Source: Frondihabitans sp. Leaf304
Lineage (GTDB): Bacteria; Actinomycetota; Actinomycetes; Actinomycetales; Microbacteriaceae
Assembly: GCF_001423105.1 (NCBI RefSeq)
Contig: NZ_LMNV01000005.1
Span: 197,019 to 261,018, forward strand
DNA length: 64,000 bases
Direction of reading: 5' to 3'
Positions 43,401-50,430 of the stretch are shown one piece after another. The notes under the pieces were generated by a model. That model saw nothing but the letters and a program-made list of their open reading frames with translations, made no database searches and was not told the origin of the DNA. A program made the position numbers and the translations under genes. Position 1 is the stretch's first letter, and every line of letters starts with the position of its first letter.

Positions 43401-45708
43401 CGCCGGGGCGACCAGCCGCCAGCTGATCGAGTCGTCGACCATCCAGGGCGCGACCAACATCGTCCTCGGTCGTGCCACGCTCGTCATCCACGCCACGACG
43501 ATCACCCCGACCCGCACCTCCGGCACCGTCTTCATCCCGTCGACGACAGCCGCGGGCGGCAACGGGATCCTGGTCATCGGCGGGGCGATCACCCCGGCCA
43601 CCGGAGTGAGCGACGTCCGCCTCGGCGGGCCGTACGCGCAGGGCACGACGACCTCGGCGAACGCCCCGCAGGCCATCGTGCGCGACACCGCCCTCGGTGC
43701 CGGAATCAAGTCGGCGCCGTGGCAGGACTTCAACGGGTACGCCTGGCTCAACGCGCGCTTCGCCGAGTACGTCAACACCGGAGCTGGCTCCACGGTCACC
43801 GCGTCGCGCCCGCAGCTGTCTCCCGCGGAGTCGACGACCGTCACGGTCGCGAACTGGCTCGGCGCGCCGACCTGGTACCCGGAGGTCGCCGACCCGGCCA
43901 CCCCGGCCGACGTTACGGCTCCGGCCCCGGTCTCGGCGCTCGCGGCCAGCACGGGTGACCGGTCGGCGACGCTGACCTGGACGGCTCCCGGGGACAGCGA
44001 CCTCGGCGGGTACAACGTCTACCGGTCCACCGGGGCGAGTGTGACGCCGTCGCAGGCGACGCTCGTCGGATCCTTGGGTCTCGTCGGCAGCTTCACCGAC
44101 ACCGGGCTCGTCAACGGCACCGCCTACACCTACGCCGTGGTGGCCAAAGACGCCTCGGGCAACCGTGCCTCCGCAGTCACGGTCTCGGCGACTCCTGCCG
44201 ACACCGCGCCGCCTGCGGCCCCGGTCGGTGTCGCGGGTGCCGCGGCCGACTCGAAGGCGATCCTCTCGTGGACTCCGAACACCGAGTCCGACCTCGCCGG
44301 TTACAACGTCTACCGCGATGGCACGAAGGTGAATGACAGCCTCCTCACCGGTGCGACGCGCACCGACCAGGGCCTGACGAACGGAACCGAGTACTCGTAC
44401 CGGGTGACCGCGGTCGACGTCTTCGGCAACGAGTCGGCTCTCTCGGCAGCCGTGACGGTGACGCCCGCCCCGGGCGACAGCATCGCCCCCGCGGTTCCGT
44501 CGAAGGTGCAGACCCTGCTCGGCAAAGGTTCCGTCACCGTGAGCTGGGCCGCCGACTCCGACGACGACCTCGCCGGATACGACGTCTACCGCGTCGCGGG
44601 CACCGGGGCTGCGACGCTCGCGGGTTCCACCGGCGCCTCGACGACCAAGTTCGTCGACTCGACCGTCGTCATCGGCACCGCCTACACGTATTCGGTGGTC
44701 GCCCGAGACGCCTCCGGCAACGTCTCACTGGCGTCGTCCGGTGCCACGGCGACGCCGATCAAGGTCGACTACGTGGTCGCGGCCGACGGTTCGGGCGACG
44801 CGACCTCGATCCAGGCGATCCTCGGCCAGGTCGACGCGTCGGGTGCACTCGTGGCTGCCAGCCCGGGCCTCCTGGCCAACAACGCTGACTACTCCGCGCA
44901 GGGCTTCCGCACGATCCTGGTGCAGCCCGGCACGTACACCGGCCCGATCGTGAGTGGTAACCGCTACGGCGTGAACATCGTCGGCGCCACCGGGGATCCT
45001 TCGGACGTCGTCATCACCGCCCCCGGCGGAACCGTCGCCGCGATGACCATCTCGGGCAACCAGTGGACGCTGCGGGCGGTGACGCTGAAGAGCGTCGCCA
45101 CCACGGCCGGCGCGCAGGCCACCGCGGTGCAGGTGAAGTCGGGCGACAAGCAGGTCTTCGACAATGTGCGACTGCTCGGTGACAAGCAGACGGTTCTGGC
45201 GTCGACGGCGAACGCGGCGACATTCAGCCGCATCTCCATCACCTCGTCGTACATCGAGGGCGGGTCCGACCTGATCCTCGGACGGGCCGTCACCGTGGTG
45301 AGCCGCAGCACCATCCACGTGCTCGACCGGCCCGGCGCGACCCTCACCGACTCGTCGGTGGGCGCTGCCTCGCCGTTCGGCTTCCTGATCGCCGACAGTC
45401 GGATCCTGACCGACGGTGCCGCGAACACGGTCTACCTCGGTCGCCCGTATTCGACTCAGGGCCAGGCCCAGGTCGTCGTGCGCAACACCGAGCTCGGAGC
45501 CGGCATCGTCCAGGCCAAGCCCTGGAACGACTGGGACGCCGTCACCACGTGGAAGGCGGGTCGGTTCTCGGAGTACCAGAACACGGGCGCCGGCGCGACG
45601 ATCGTCGACCCGGCCACGCGACCTCAGCTGACCGACTCCGCGGCGACGGGCTTCACCGCTTCGAGCTACCTGGCCGGCACCGACGGCTGGAACCCGACCG
45701 CCCGATGA
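37474..45708 (+). CDS. giant secreted protein: eleven FnIII domains and five pectin methylesterase modules
   Basis: Secreted protein of 2744 residues. The signal peptide has a long basic n-region, RTRKRLHVAG, then a hydrophobic core ending ALPLQSAFGA. Five FnIII domains (about 65-551) come first, then PME1 (561-886), FnIII, PME2 (989-1325), FnIII, PME3 (1431-1763), FnIII, PME4 (1853-2139), three FnIII, PME5 (2432-2744). Catalytic residues (QD; Asp nucleophile; Arg) are intact in PME1 (Q702 D703, D730, R791), PME2 (Q1135 D1136, D1163, R1224) and PME3 (Q1580 D1581, D1613, R1669). PME4 has T1966, N1995 and G2052 at three key sites; PME5 has K2571 Q2572 in place of QD. It should de-esterify plant pectin. 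No LPXTG motif is seen. The stop overlaps the next ATG. Confidence 0.93.
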   Translation: MPAPFSAPDFSAPASTAPSTSPESSLRPRPRARTRKRLHVAGAALGIAALAASALPLQSAFGATDTTAPSAPSSLATSYFGGVGAVVTWGKVSASDLATYRVYRSTSTSVTTSSTLVASTTAVKVTDPAATGGTSYFYAVAAVDKTGNVSKLSSVKSIVAKDTTKPDAPASVKSSVSAGGVSLDWADNDEPDLKGYSVSRAASSSGTYTLLTSSPLSTSQFTDSQAPSGTKSYYRITAVDLTGNVSSATSATATRPAGAPVAPASPTGFSVKLGSGNVPALSWTASTGATGYVLSRGTSAGGSFSRINAASPTATSFSDAGAPAGATSYYTLTATNAVGSSSVVTASIVVPGDTTPPKAPSSPKVVVLATGGVTVTWKANTEADLAGYLVTKRNGDEVYVPYLPTGSAKALVATTFTDVSVTEGETDYYRIRAVDTSGNTSSYLAVTANNPNVAPGAPSSFKVTQDATAGLDLAWTAPKDLDVAGYSVSRSTASSGTYVLLSTVSTADAGVSPRFVDSSAPKGVTVYYRITARDTVGNVSKASSTVSGTSLTTPIPIPLVQTVLTVGPQGLFPTITAALDSIPKSSLANYRVDIAPGTYDESFEIAQSNVTLHGLGAKPGDVVIRSARASGSSDPDEPESTLGTAGSAVVFVTGSNITLDHLTVANTFDEAANPQITSAQAVALRVEGDRFVADTVRLLGNQDTLLADTPKPTTRIRQYYVDSYLEGDVDYLFGAGTAVFQRDTFKSLDRGKANNGYLTAASTDKGSKYGFLITDSKVVSNAAAGTINLGRPWHPSADPSALASVVVMNTWLPAAVDTAAPWDDMASTNSAGVKVNFTWQSARFAEFGNTGPGATVNANRPQLTAKDAANATPEKYLAGKDGWNPVTAAPTAVPTTPTDLVAAPDSRVVHLTWSDDTSAAVTGWNVLRADETGAFSKIASVDSPTFSDTTVVNGATYRYVVVATSRTGVSSLPSAAVTAVVAAAPLVTDITVDPAGTSDGATHFTTLADALAAAPAGTATDPTVISLAAGRYAEYDTIQKPYTIVVGATGRASDVVITGNRAAGTPTGTSTNGVADTYGTSGSATLVITGNNVQLRSLTVENSYVEGTYANGQAVALRTTGDRLTYDNVRLLGNQDTWYANSPSSATPARSYFHGGYVEGDVDFIFGRGTVVIDDSTLKALDHGTSPNGAVTAASTDLSQKFGILITGSRIIGSAPDGSQNLGRPWQPGKAQADGTSVADTNAVAQVVVRDTWLGPVVSSTQTWTNMVNSGITTQWQSARFGEYANSGPGSGVSATRPQLSDAQASGYTSATYLAGSDGWNPVVDPAADIAPASVTGLVATPAEKQVGLSWNDSVEADVTAYRVYRSAGSDDVEVDAAHLVAEVAKPTFVDKGLTNGTDYHYLVVAVDRAGLVSDGAKASATPAVTPLVADLTVAADGSGDYTTLQQALTAITAGTATKPKVILVEPGTYRGVVSSAKANVIIAGTTGNARDVVLTFDNANGTASSSSTCPAVTAATCGTAGSATVTLSGAGVQVRDLTIRNSFDSASHPEIGNFNTQAVALRATGDRQVYSNVRLLGVQDTLNADANGNISADGSGYPRQYYVNSFIEGNVDFIFGRATAVFDRTTIHATAHNGGTIFAPSTASKSHGYLVVESRIASDNDGSFALGRPWRSWSDGVYADNSRGETTIKNTWMSAGISTAQPWVDFAPNVWTDGRFAESGTTGPGATTNANRPQLTVAQAAQATPAIYLAGTDGWNPVVDPATAAAPSAPVGVTAGAGSSQAVLAWQESTEADVVGYRVYREGDLVGTTTTAGYTATGLTNGQSYDFRVSAIDSAGNESALSTVATVTPSLRIDATVEAGTRYPTLQSAVDAATGTAPWVIKVQPGTYTGTTTIARSNVTIIGAGAGSSDVTLTNSTATPTVGITGSNVTVSNVGIANTSGVSNGPAVSMTGDKVLLTGVALSATDRAVWADVPTAGATSRQLIESSTIQGATNIVLGRATLVIHATTITPTRTSGTVFIPSTTAAGGNGILVIGGAITPATGVSDVRLGGPYAQGTTTSANAPQAIVRDTALGAGIKSAPWQDFNGYAWLNARFAEYVNTGAGSTVTASRPQLSPAESTTVTVANWLGAPTWYPEVADPATPADVTAPAPVSALAASTGDRSATLTWTAPGDSDLGGYNVYRSTGASVTPSQATLVGSLGLVGSFTDTGLVNGTAYTYAVVAKDASGNRASAVTVSATPADTAPPAAPVGVAGAAADSKAILSWTPNTESDLAGYNVYRDGTKVNDSLLTGATRTDQGLTNGTEYSYRVTAVDVFGNESALSAAVTVTPAPGDSIAPAVPSKVQTLLGKGSVTVSWAADSDDDLAGYDVYRVAGTGAATLAGSTGASTTKFVDSTVVIGTAYTYSVVARDASGNVSLASSGATATPIKVDYVVAADGSGDATSIQAILGQVDASGALVAASPGLLANNADYSAQGFRTILVQPGTYTGPIVSGNRYGVNIVGATGDPSDVVITAPGGTVAAMTISGNQWTLRAVTLKSVATTAGAQATAVQVKSGDKQVFDNVRLLGDKQTVLASTANAATFSRISITSSYIEGGSDLILGRAVTVVSRSTIHVLDRPGATLTDSSVGAASPFGFLIADSRILTDGAANTVYLGRPYSTQGQAQVVVRNTELGAGIVQAKPWNDWDAVTTWKAGRFSEYQNTGAGATIVDPATRPQLTDSAATGFTASSYLAGTDGWNPTAR

Positions 45709-47186
45709 GCGCCTCGATCCTGCCCCGCCGTCTGGCCGCGGTGACCCTCGCGGTCGCCGTGGCCGGGAGCCTCGCCTTCCTTGCCGCTCCGGCGGCCCAT
45801 GCCGACACTCTGCCCGCGCCCGTTCCGGGCATCTCGGACACCTGCTCTTCTCTCGTCGTGAAGCCGAAGGGCTTCGTCGACAAGGGCGAGGTGCGGGTGG
45901 TCGTCGACGGAGAGATCCAGACCGACGGGTCGACCCAGCGCGACTCGTCGGGTGATGACTGGCGCGTGTTCAAGGGCAGCTTTCCGGGCGTCTACGACTT
46001 CGACCCGACCGTCGCACACCGCTACTCGGTCGATCTCAACTCGTTCGGCGCGGATTCAGCTGGGCGCGACTTCACACCGGGCTCAGGATCCGACGCGACC
46101 GTCTCGGGCACGACCACCCCGTGCTCGCCGGTCTCCCTCCGGGTGGCCACCACGAACTGCACCAACCCGGACCGCAGTGCGCAGCAGGGTCTCGATCTCA
46201 GCGTCGGGTCGCTCCGCCGCAGCACCACGTATCTGATCGAGGTGCTCACTGGGGGAGAGGTCGTCAAGCACTTCCAGTTCCGTACCCAGCCGGAGATCAC
46301 GAAGCACTTCTCCGGACTGACCGCGGGAGTCGACTACGTCGTGCGGGTCACCGACCAGTCGGACGACGGGCTCTCGACCGTTGAGAGCGTCACGCTGCCC
46401 GGATGCGCCGCGCCGGTGAGCCTCGAGACCACCATCTCGGAGTGCACCGCGGTCGGCGGCTCGAGGTCGATCACGGCCGACATTGCCTCGCTCGTAACCG
46501 GTCGAGGCTACGACGTCGCTCTCACCAGGTCTGGTTCGGGCAGCGGTCAGCCCATCGTGTCGCTCGTCGGCGACGACCTCGACCACCGCGTCGAGTTCGC
46601 GGGCCTTGCGGTGGGCGCCTATCGCGTCGAGGTGAGCGACGACGCGGCTCCGCGCACGACGCGCAGCGCCGAGCTGCAGGTCGCGTCGTGTGCCGACGAC
46701 CCCGCGCAGCCCGGTTCGCCCGCGTCTCCGGTGACTCCCGGGTCTCCTGTCACGCCGGGGTCTCCTGTCACTCCGGGGTCTCCGGTTTCGTCTTCGCCGG
46801 CGCCCGGTGCAAGTGGGACGTCCGGGTCCGCCGGATCCGATGGATCCTCCAGCTCATCCGGATCGAGCGGGACGACCTCGGCGGCAGCCCAGGCGCGGCA
46901 GCCGGGCGGCACCACCTCGACGGGCTGGGCCAACCGAGCCTCTCACTCCGTTCGTTCGCACGTCGCCGTCAGCGTCGACGGCACCCCCGTCGCGATTGCC
47001 GCACCCGGTAGCGCTTCGGCACCGGCCGCGGGTGCGCCGACCGCGGTGCTGGCCGCTCCCTCCGATTCGGCGCGGTCCGCGCTCCTGCCGATCGTCGCCG
47101 GTGTCGGCGGCGGCCTCGCCCTTCTCGGCGTCGGCGTCGGTGCGTGGCTGCTGTGGCGGCGGCGCCTGCTGGGCCGCGTGCTCTAG
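45705..47186 (+). CDS. secreted surface protein with C-terminal membrane anchor
   Basis: Protein of 493 residues. The signal peptide is LAAVTLAVAVAGSLAFLAAPAAHA. Cys-containing beta-sandwich-like repeats follow (about 35-330), then a Pro/Ser/Gly-rich linker with four near-copies of the period-6 unit VTPGSP (about 342-370), a Ser-rich stretch, and a C-terminal transmembrane helix (IVAGVGGGLALLGVGVGAWLLW) with an RRR stop-transfer. No LPXTG motif was found, so anchoring is by the helix. The ATG overlaps the pectinesterase stop as ATGA, so the two are translationally coupled. It may hold the pectinesterase at the cell surface, which is inference. Confidence 0.87.
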   Translation: MSASILPRRLAAVTLAVAVAGSLAFLAAPAAHADTLPAPVPGISDTCSSLVVKPKGFVDKGEVRVVVDGEIQTDGSTQRDSSGDDWRVFKGSFPGVYDFDPTVAHRYSVDLNSFGADSAGRDFTPGSGSDATVSGTTTPCSPVSLRVATTNCTNPDRSAQQGLDLSVGSLRRSTTYLIEVLTGGEVVKHFQFRTQPEITKHFSGLTAGVDYVVRVTDQSDDGLSTVESVTLPGCAAPVSLETTISECTAVGGSRSITADIASLVTGRGYDVALTRSGSGSGQPIVSLVGDDLDHRVEFAGLAVGAYRVEVSDDAAPRTTRSAELQVASCADDPAQPGSPASPVTPGSPVTPGSPVTPGSPVSSSPAPGASGTSGSAGSDGSSSSSGSSGTTSAAAQARQPGGTTSTGWANRASHSVRSHVAVSVDGTPVAIAAPGSASAPAAGAPTAVLAAPSDSARSALLPIVAGVGGGLALLGVGVGAWLLWRRRLLGRVL

Positions 47187-47217
47187 CGGCGCGCCCTCGC
47201 GGCGAGGGAGGTCGCGT

Positions 47218-47280
47218 GAATCGGCCGACCTCGCGCGCCGCGGCGCTGTGACATCGGCCGATTCCCGTCAGGTCACCGGC
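47218..47280. repeat. 63-bp dispersed repeat, copy 1
   Basis: It begins GAATCGGCCGACCTCG and ends CGTCAGGTCACCGGC. An internal inverted repeat pairs GAATCGGCCGA with TCGGCCGATTC. It matches copy 2 (55874-55936) at 58 of 63 positions and sits just after the surface-protein stop. Confidence 0.85.
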
Positions 47281-47306
47281 GAGCCGTCTAGGGCAAGATG
47301 ATCGTC

Positions 47307-48116
47307 ATGTCGACTCCCACTCGAAGCGATCGCCGGCGGCAGGCGACGGTCGCTATCAGCGCCGTGATCGCGATCGTCGGTTCGTTCGTCGGGTCGGGCG
47401 TGCTCTTCGGCACTCCCATCGCCGAGGCCGCAGGTGGCGCGCTCGCCGCCGACGCCACGCTGGTTGCTCCCGGCACGGGTGCGTTTCAGATCTGGGGTCT
47501 GATCTACCTCGGCCTCGTCGCCTACGCGGTCTGGCAGTTCTTGCCAGCGCAGGCGACCGCGGAGAGGCACCGCCGACTCGGCTACCCGATCGCGTGGTCG
47601 CTCGTGCTGAACGCGGCCTGGATCCTGAGCATCCAGTTCGATCAGCTGTGGCTGAGTGTGCCCGTCATCGCGGCACTGCTCGTCGCGCTCGTCATCTCCT
47701 TCCGCATCACCGCGACGACGAAGTCCGCGAGCGTTGTCGACGCGGTCGTCACCGACGGAACAGTCGGGCTCTACCTCGGCTGGGTGTCGGTGGCGACGGC
47801 GGCCAACGTCACCGCTCTCCTCGTTGCGGAAGGCTTCGAGGGCTTCGGCATCTCGCCCGATCTCTGGGCGGTCGTGATCGTCGCGGTCGCCGGCCTGGTG
47901 GGCCTCGCCGTGGCCACCCTCGGCCGCGGGCGCATCGCCCCGGCCCTGTCGCTCGGGTGGGGGCTCGCGTGGATCGCCCAGGCGCGGCTGTCCGGCTCGC
48001 CCGAGTCGACACCCACCGCGGTGGCCGCGATCGTCGCTGTCGTCGTCATCGTGGGCGCGACAGTCGTCGTCCGGCTGCGATCGGCGCGAGGAGCGGCGAG
48101 CACGACGCGAGCGTAG
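47307..48116 (+). CDS. TspO/MBR-related membrane protein
   Basis: Protein of 269 residues with about seven transmembrane helices. The TspO-like sequence FQIWGLIYLGLVAYAVWQFLPA and the helix with SLVLNAAWILSIQFDQLW resemble the tryptophan-rich sensory protein family, in an extended form. TspO proteins bind porphyrins and lipids. The ATG at 47307 is chosen because CAAGAT lies seven bases upstream; another ATG nine bases earlier is possible. Confidence 0.75.
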   Translation: MSTPTRSDRRRQATVAISAVIAIVGSFVGSGVLFGTPIAEAAGGALAADATLVAPGTGAFQIWGLIYLGLVAYAVWQFLPAQATAERHRRLGYPIAWSLVLNAAWILSIQFDQLWLSVPVIAALLVALVISFRITATTKSASVVDAVVTDGTVGLYLGWVSVATAANVTALLVAEGFEGFGISPDLWAVVIVAVAGLVGLAVATLGRGRIAPALSLGWGLAWIAQARLSGSPESTPTAVAAIVAVVVIVGATVVVRLRSARGAASTTRA

Positions 48117-48321
48117 CGACAAGGATCCGCGGAACGCCTTCAAGGGTTACCGTTGAGGCGTGAACACCATCGGATCGGCGAAGCCCAGCGGGCGTCGGGA
48201 GGTCGTCGGCGGCATTCTCGCCGGCGGCAGGTAGCCCCGACCCTTCCTTCTCCGGCGTTCCCACCGCCGGCTTCCGATTTCTTTGCGCCCTCGCGCGCCT
48301 TCTTCTGACTGGTGTTCAACC

Positions 48322-48834
48322 GTGCTTCCTCTGACCGAAAAAACCATCCGCTCCTCGTTCTCGAACGCCTCCCGCAAAGAGGTCTCCGACCTGACGCTGC
48401 CGCCCTCGTTCGGCGAAATCGAGTGGGACGCCCTCGACTTCCTGGGCTGGCGCGACCCCAAGATGCCGCGCCGGGCCTACGCCGTGATCCCGTCCGTCGG
48501 CGACGGAGTCACCGCGATCCCGTCCGGCGGCGGCGGAGTCACCGCGATCCTCCTGCGGCAGGGCGACGTGGCGCCGACCGCTCGCGCCCAGTGCGCCTGG
48601 TGCCAGGACGTCACGCTGCCGAGCCCGGTCGTGTTCTACAGCGCCAAGCGCTCCGGCGCTTTGGGTCGCAACGGCAACACGCTCGGCACCCTCGTCTGCG
48701 CCGACTTCGAGTGCTCCACCAATGCCCGGCGCCGTCCGCCCCAGGCATACCTCGGCTTCGACGCCGACGCCGCCCGTGACGAGCAGGTCGTGCGGCTGCG
48801 GTCGCGGGTGGCTGCGTTCGCCGCGTCGGTGTAG
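48322..48834 (+). CDS. FBP domain protein (treble-clef zinc finger, EF-G-binding type)
   Basis: Protein of 170 residues. The C-terminal treble-clef finger has CAWCQD, then the second pair CADFECSTNARRRPP. The family C-terminus helps EF-G-binding (fusidic-acid resistance type) proteins bind the ribosome factor; stand-alone actinobacterial members lack the N-terminal FusB helical domain. The sequence contains a tandem in-frame 10-residue duplication (IPSVGDGVTA then IPSGGGGVTA, 30-bp unit at 48487-48546), absent from typical members as I remember them. The GTG at 48322 is chosen over an upstream in-frame codon. Confidence 0.82.
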   Translation: MLPLTEKTIRSSFSNASRKEVSDLTLPPSFGEIEWDALDFLGWRDPKMPRRAYAVIPSVGDGVTAIPSGGGGVTAILLRQGDVAPTARAQCAWCQDVTLPSPVVFYSAKRSGALGRNGNTLGTLVCADFECSTNARRRPPQAYLGFDADAARDEQVVRLRSRVAAFAASV

Positions 48835-48838
48835 GTGC

Positions 48839-48918
48839 GGTTAGCCGACAGTCAGCATGGCTAACCGTTTCACGCATCGCGCACCGAATAAACGGTGAGT
48901 GATGCGTGAAACGGTTAG
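48839..48918. promoter_or_regulatory. two mutually exclusive stem-loops
   Basis: GGTTAGCC (48839-48846) can pair with GGCTAACC (48859-48866). Alternatively CTAACCGTTTCACGCATC (48861-48878) pairs perfectly with 48901-48918, extended by CACCG (48882-48886) with CGGTG (48893-48897). The two folds compete for 48861-48866. It lies between the FBP gene and the gene at 48964. Confidence 0.55.
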
Positions 48919-48963
48919 TGACGCGCAGCACAGTGAACGACACCCGCGGCCTAGGCTGAGCCG

Positions 48964-49470
48964 GTGAGCACCCGACCCGCACCCGACGCCGAAGCGCGCG
49001 CCGAGAGCCTTAAGGAGCGCATCTACGTCACCTTCACGAGCCTCGCCGTGGTGCTTACGCTCCAATCGCACGCCTCCGAGACCACTCCGGGTCAGGCGGC
49101 GATCACGCTGCTCATTGCTGTTGTCGGCACCCTGCTCGCCGTCTTCGTGGCCGATCTGCTGAGCCACCTGACCGTGCATGCCAAGCTGCCGACCGCGCCG
49201 GAGCTCCGGCACATGATCGGGGTGAGCATCGGCTCCATCGGCGTCGTCGTGCTGCCGATGGTGTTTCTGCTGCTCGCGCAGCTCGACGTGTGGTCGATCG
49301 AGGCTGCGATCCAGGCGGCGGTCGTGGTGCTCATCGCGACGCTGGCCTTCGTTGGATTCCTCGCCGTCCGTCGGATCACCCTGCCGTTCTGGCAGAAGGC
49401 CGTCGTGCTGCTCGCCGAAGTCGTGCTCGGCCTCGCGGTGATCGGGCTCGAACTGCTCGCGCACGGCTGA
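48964..49470 (+). CDS. four-helix integral membrane protein
   Basis: Hypothetical protein of 168 residues with about four transmembrane helices (AAITLLIAVVGTLLAVFVADLL, SIGVVVLPMVFLLLA, AAVVVLIATLAFVGFLAV, VVLLAEVVLGLAVIGLELL) and a loop rich in His and Leu (SHLTVHAKLP). The GTG at 48964 has TAGGCT six bases upstream, predicting a leaderless mRNA that starts after the stem-loop region. Family not recognised. Confidence 0.75.
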   Translation: MSTRPAPDAEARAESLKERIYVTFTSLAVVLTLQSHASETTPGQAAITLLIAVVGTLLAVFVADLLSHLTVHAKLPTAPELRHMIGVSIGSIGVVVLPMVFLLLAQLDVWSIEAAIQAAVVVLIATLAFVGFLAVRRITLPFWQKAVVLLAEVVLGLAVIGLELLAHG

Positions 49471-49517
49471 CGGCGGCCCCTTCGCCTGGGCGAGGCCCGT
49501 GCGAGGCCCCGCGAGAG

Positions 49518-49640
49518 GTCGGCGGGTGTTCTGAGGAGTCGGCGGGTGCTCCAGCACCCGCCGACACCTAACTACACCCGCCGACTCCGAGCGGAGCCGA
49601 GCGGAACCCAGCGGAGCGCGGGGCCAAGCGGAGCGCCCGG
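49518..49640. repeat. nested inverted repeats followed by GAGCGGA-type direct repeats
   Basis: The inner stem GTCGGCGGGTGCT (49538-49550) pairs with 49553-49565. The outer GTCGGCGGGTGT (49518-49529) pairs with ACACCCGCCGAC (49574-49585). From about 49588 to 49640 GCGGAG-like units recur. It lies between convergent genes, so it may be a REP-like element or terminator. Confidence 0.65.
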
Positions 49641-49664
49641 CACAGAGCGCGAGCGGCACCGACC

Positions 49665-50162
49665 TCAGCGGCGGTGGGCCGGATCCTGCCGTTCTACCTC
49701 GGCGATGATCCCGGGCAGCACCCGGCGCATATAGGGGCCCCAGAGCAGCGACACGATGCCGCGAAGCACGAGCCCGGCGCGTGGCCTCGCGAAGAACGTG
49801 TAGGTCCAGTCGATTCGTGTGCCGCCGGGCACCTCGCTGTACTCCCACTCGGCGCGGGCGCTCGACACGAGCACCCCGAAGAGCTTCTGGAAGTCGCTGA
49901 GCTCGTACACGAAACGGCCGGGTCGATCGACGAGAACGGTGTGCTCGACGACGCTTCCGCCGTCGGACAGCATCAGCTGGCGGGTCTGCCCCGGGGCGTC
50001 CCACGCACCGGTCTGATCGCGCACTTCGACGACGGCGGGCAGCAGGCCGGAGCGGGGGTAGAAGCCGACGGGGGTCAGGGGCGTGCTGACGTCCCACGTG
50101 GCCTCGAGACCCGAGCGGGCCACACCGTGGGCGGAGGCGGTCGACGACGACGTTGTGCTCAT
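49665..50162 (-). CDS. SRPBCC family protein
   Basis: Protein of 165 residues with a START/polyketide-cyclase-like ligand pocket. Recognisable segments are TPLTPVGFYPRSGLLPAVVEVRDQ, QLMLSDGGSVVEHTVLVDRPGRFVYELSD and GGTRIDWTYTFFARPRAG. Such proteins bind hydrophobic ligands, lipids or intermediates. It is oriented toward the nested hairpin at 49518-49585 and diverges from the PspC gene. Confidence 0.82.
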   Translation of the reverse strand: MSTTSSSTASAHGVARSGLEATWDVSTPLTPVGFYPRSGLLPAVVEVRDQTGAWDAPGQTRQLMLSDGGSVVEHTVLVDRPGRFVYELSDFQKLFGVLVSSARAEWEYSEVPGGTRIDWTYTFFARPRAGLVLRGIVSLLWGPYMRRVLPGIIAEVERQDPAHRR

Positions 50163-50242
50163 GACAGGGGTTCGGAGCCGACACCCGACCCGGGTTGGCC
50201 CGCACTCATGGTGGGATCAGGCAGGTCGGGCACACTCGTGGC

Positions 50243-50428
50243 ATGGCTCATCACCTCGTCCGACCCAAGCGCGGCACCGTCATCGCGGGTGTCTGCGCGG
50301 CCATCGCCGACCGCTTCCACTGGAGCCGCTTCGTCGTGCGGCTGCTGTTCGTCGTGTCGATCATCCTGCCCGGGCCGCAGTTCCTGCTCTACCTGGCGCT
50401 CTGGATCCTGATCCCCAAGCAGAAGTAG
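50243..50428 (+). CDS. PspC domain protein
   Basis: Protein of 61 residues. The PspC pattern KRGTVIAGVCAAIADRFHWSRFVVRLLFV is followed by a transmembrane helix (PGPQFLLYLALWILIP) and the basic end KQK. It is a phage-shock-type membrane stress protein. The ATG at 50243 is chosen over a longer frame because the domain starts there and CACACT lies six bases upstream. It is adjacent to the GH25 gene, two bases downstream. Confidence 0.85.
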   Translation: MAHHLVRPKRGTVIAGVCAAIADRFHWSRFVVRLLFVVSIILPGPQFLLYLALWILIPKQK

Positions 50429-50430
50429 GC

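Noticed and set aside
39226-43491. A 1421-codon open frame on the minus strand
   Set aside because: It lies antisense inside the pectinesterase gene, is rich in Gly, Arg, Asp and Val with no domain, and is explained by the high GC content of the opposite strand.
46720-47186. LPXTG sortase signal in the surface protein
   Set aside because: The C-terminus has a helix and basic tail but no LPXTG-like pentapeptide before it.
48160-48234. A 24-codon peptide gene starting with GTG
   Set aside because: No ribosome-binding site, no conservation evidence, and composition fits chance in GC-rich DNA.
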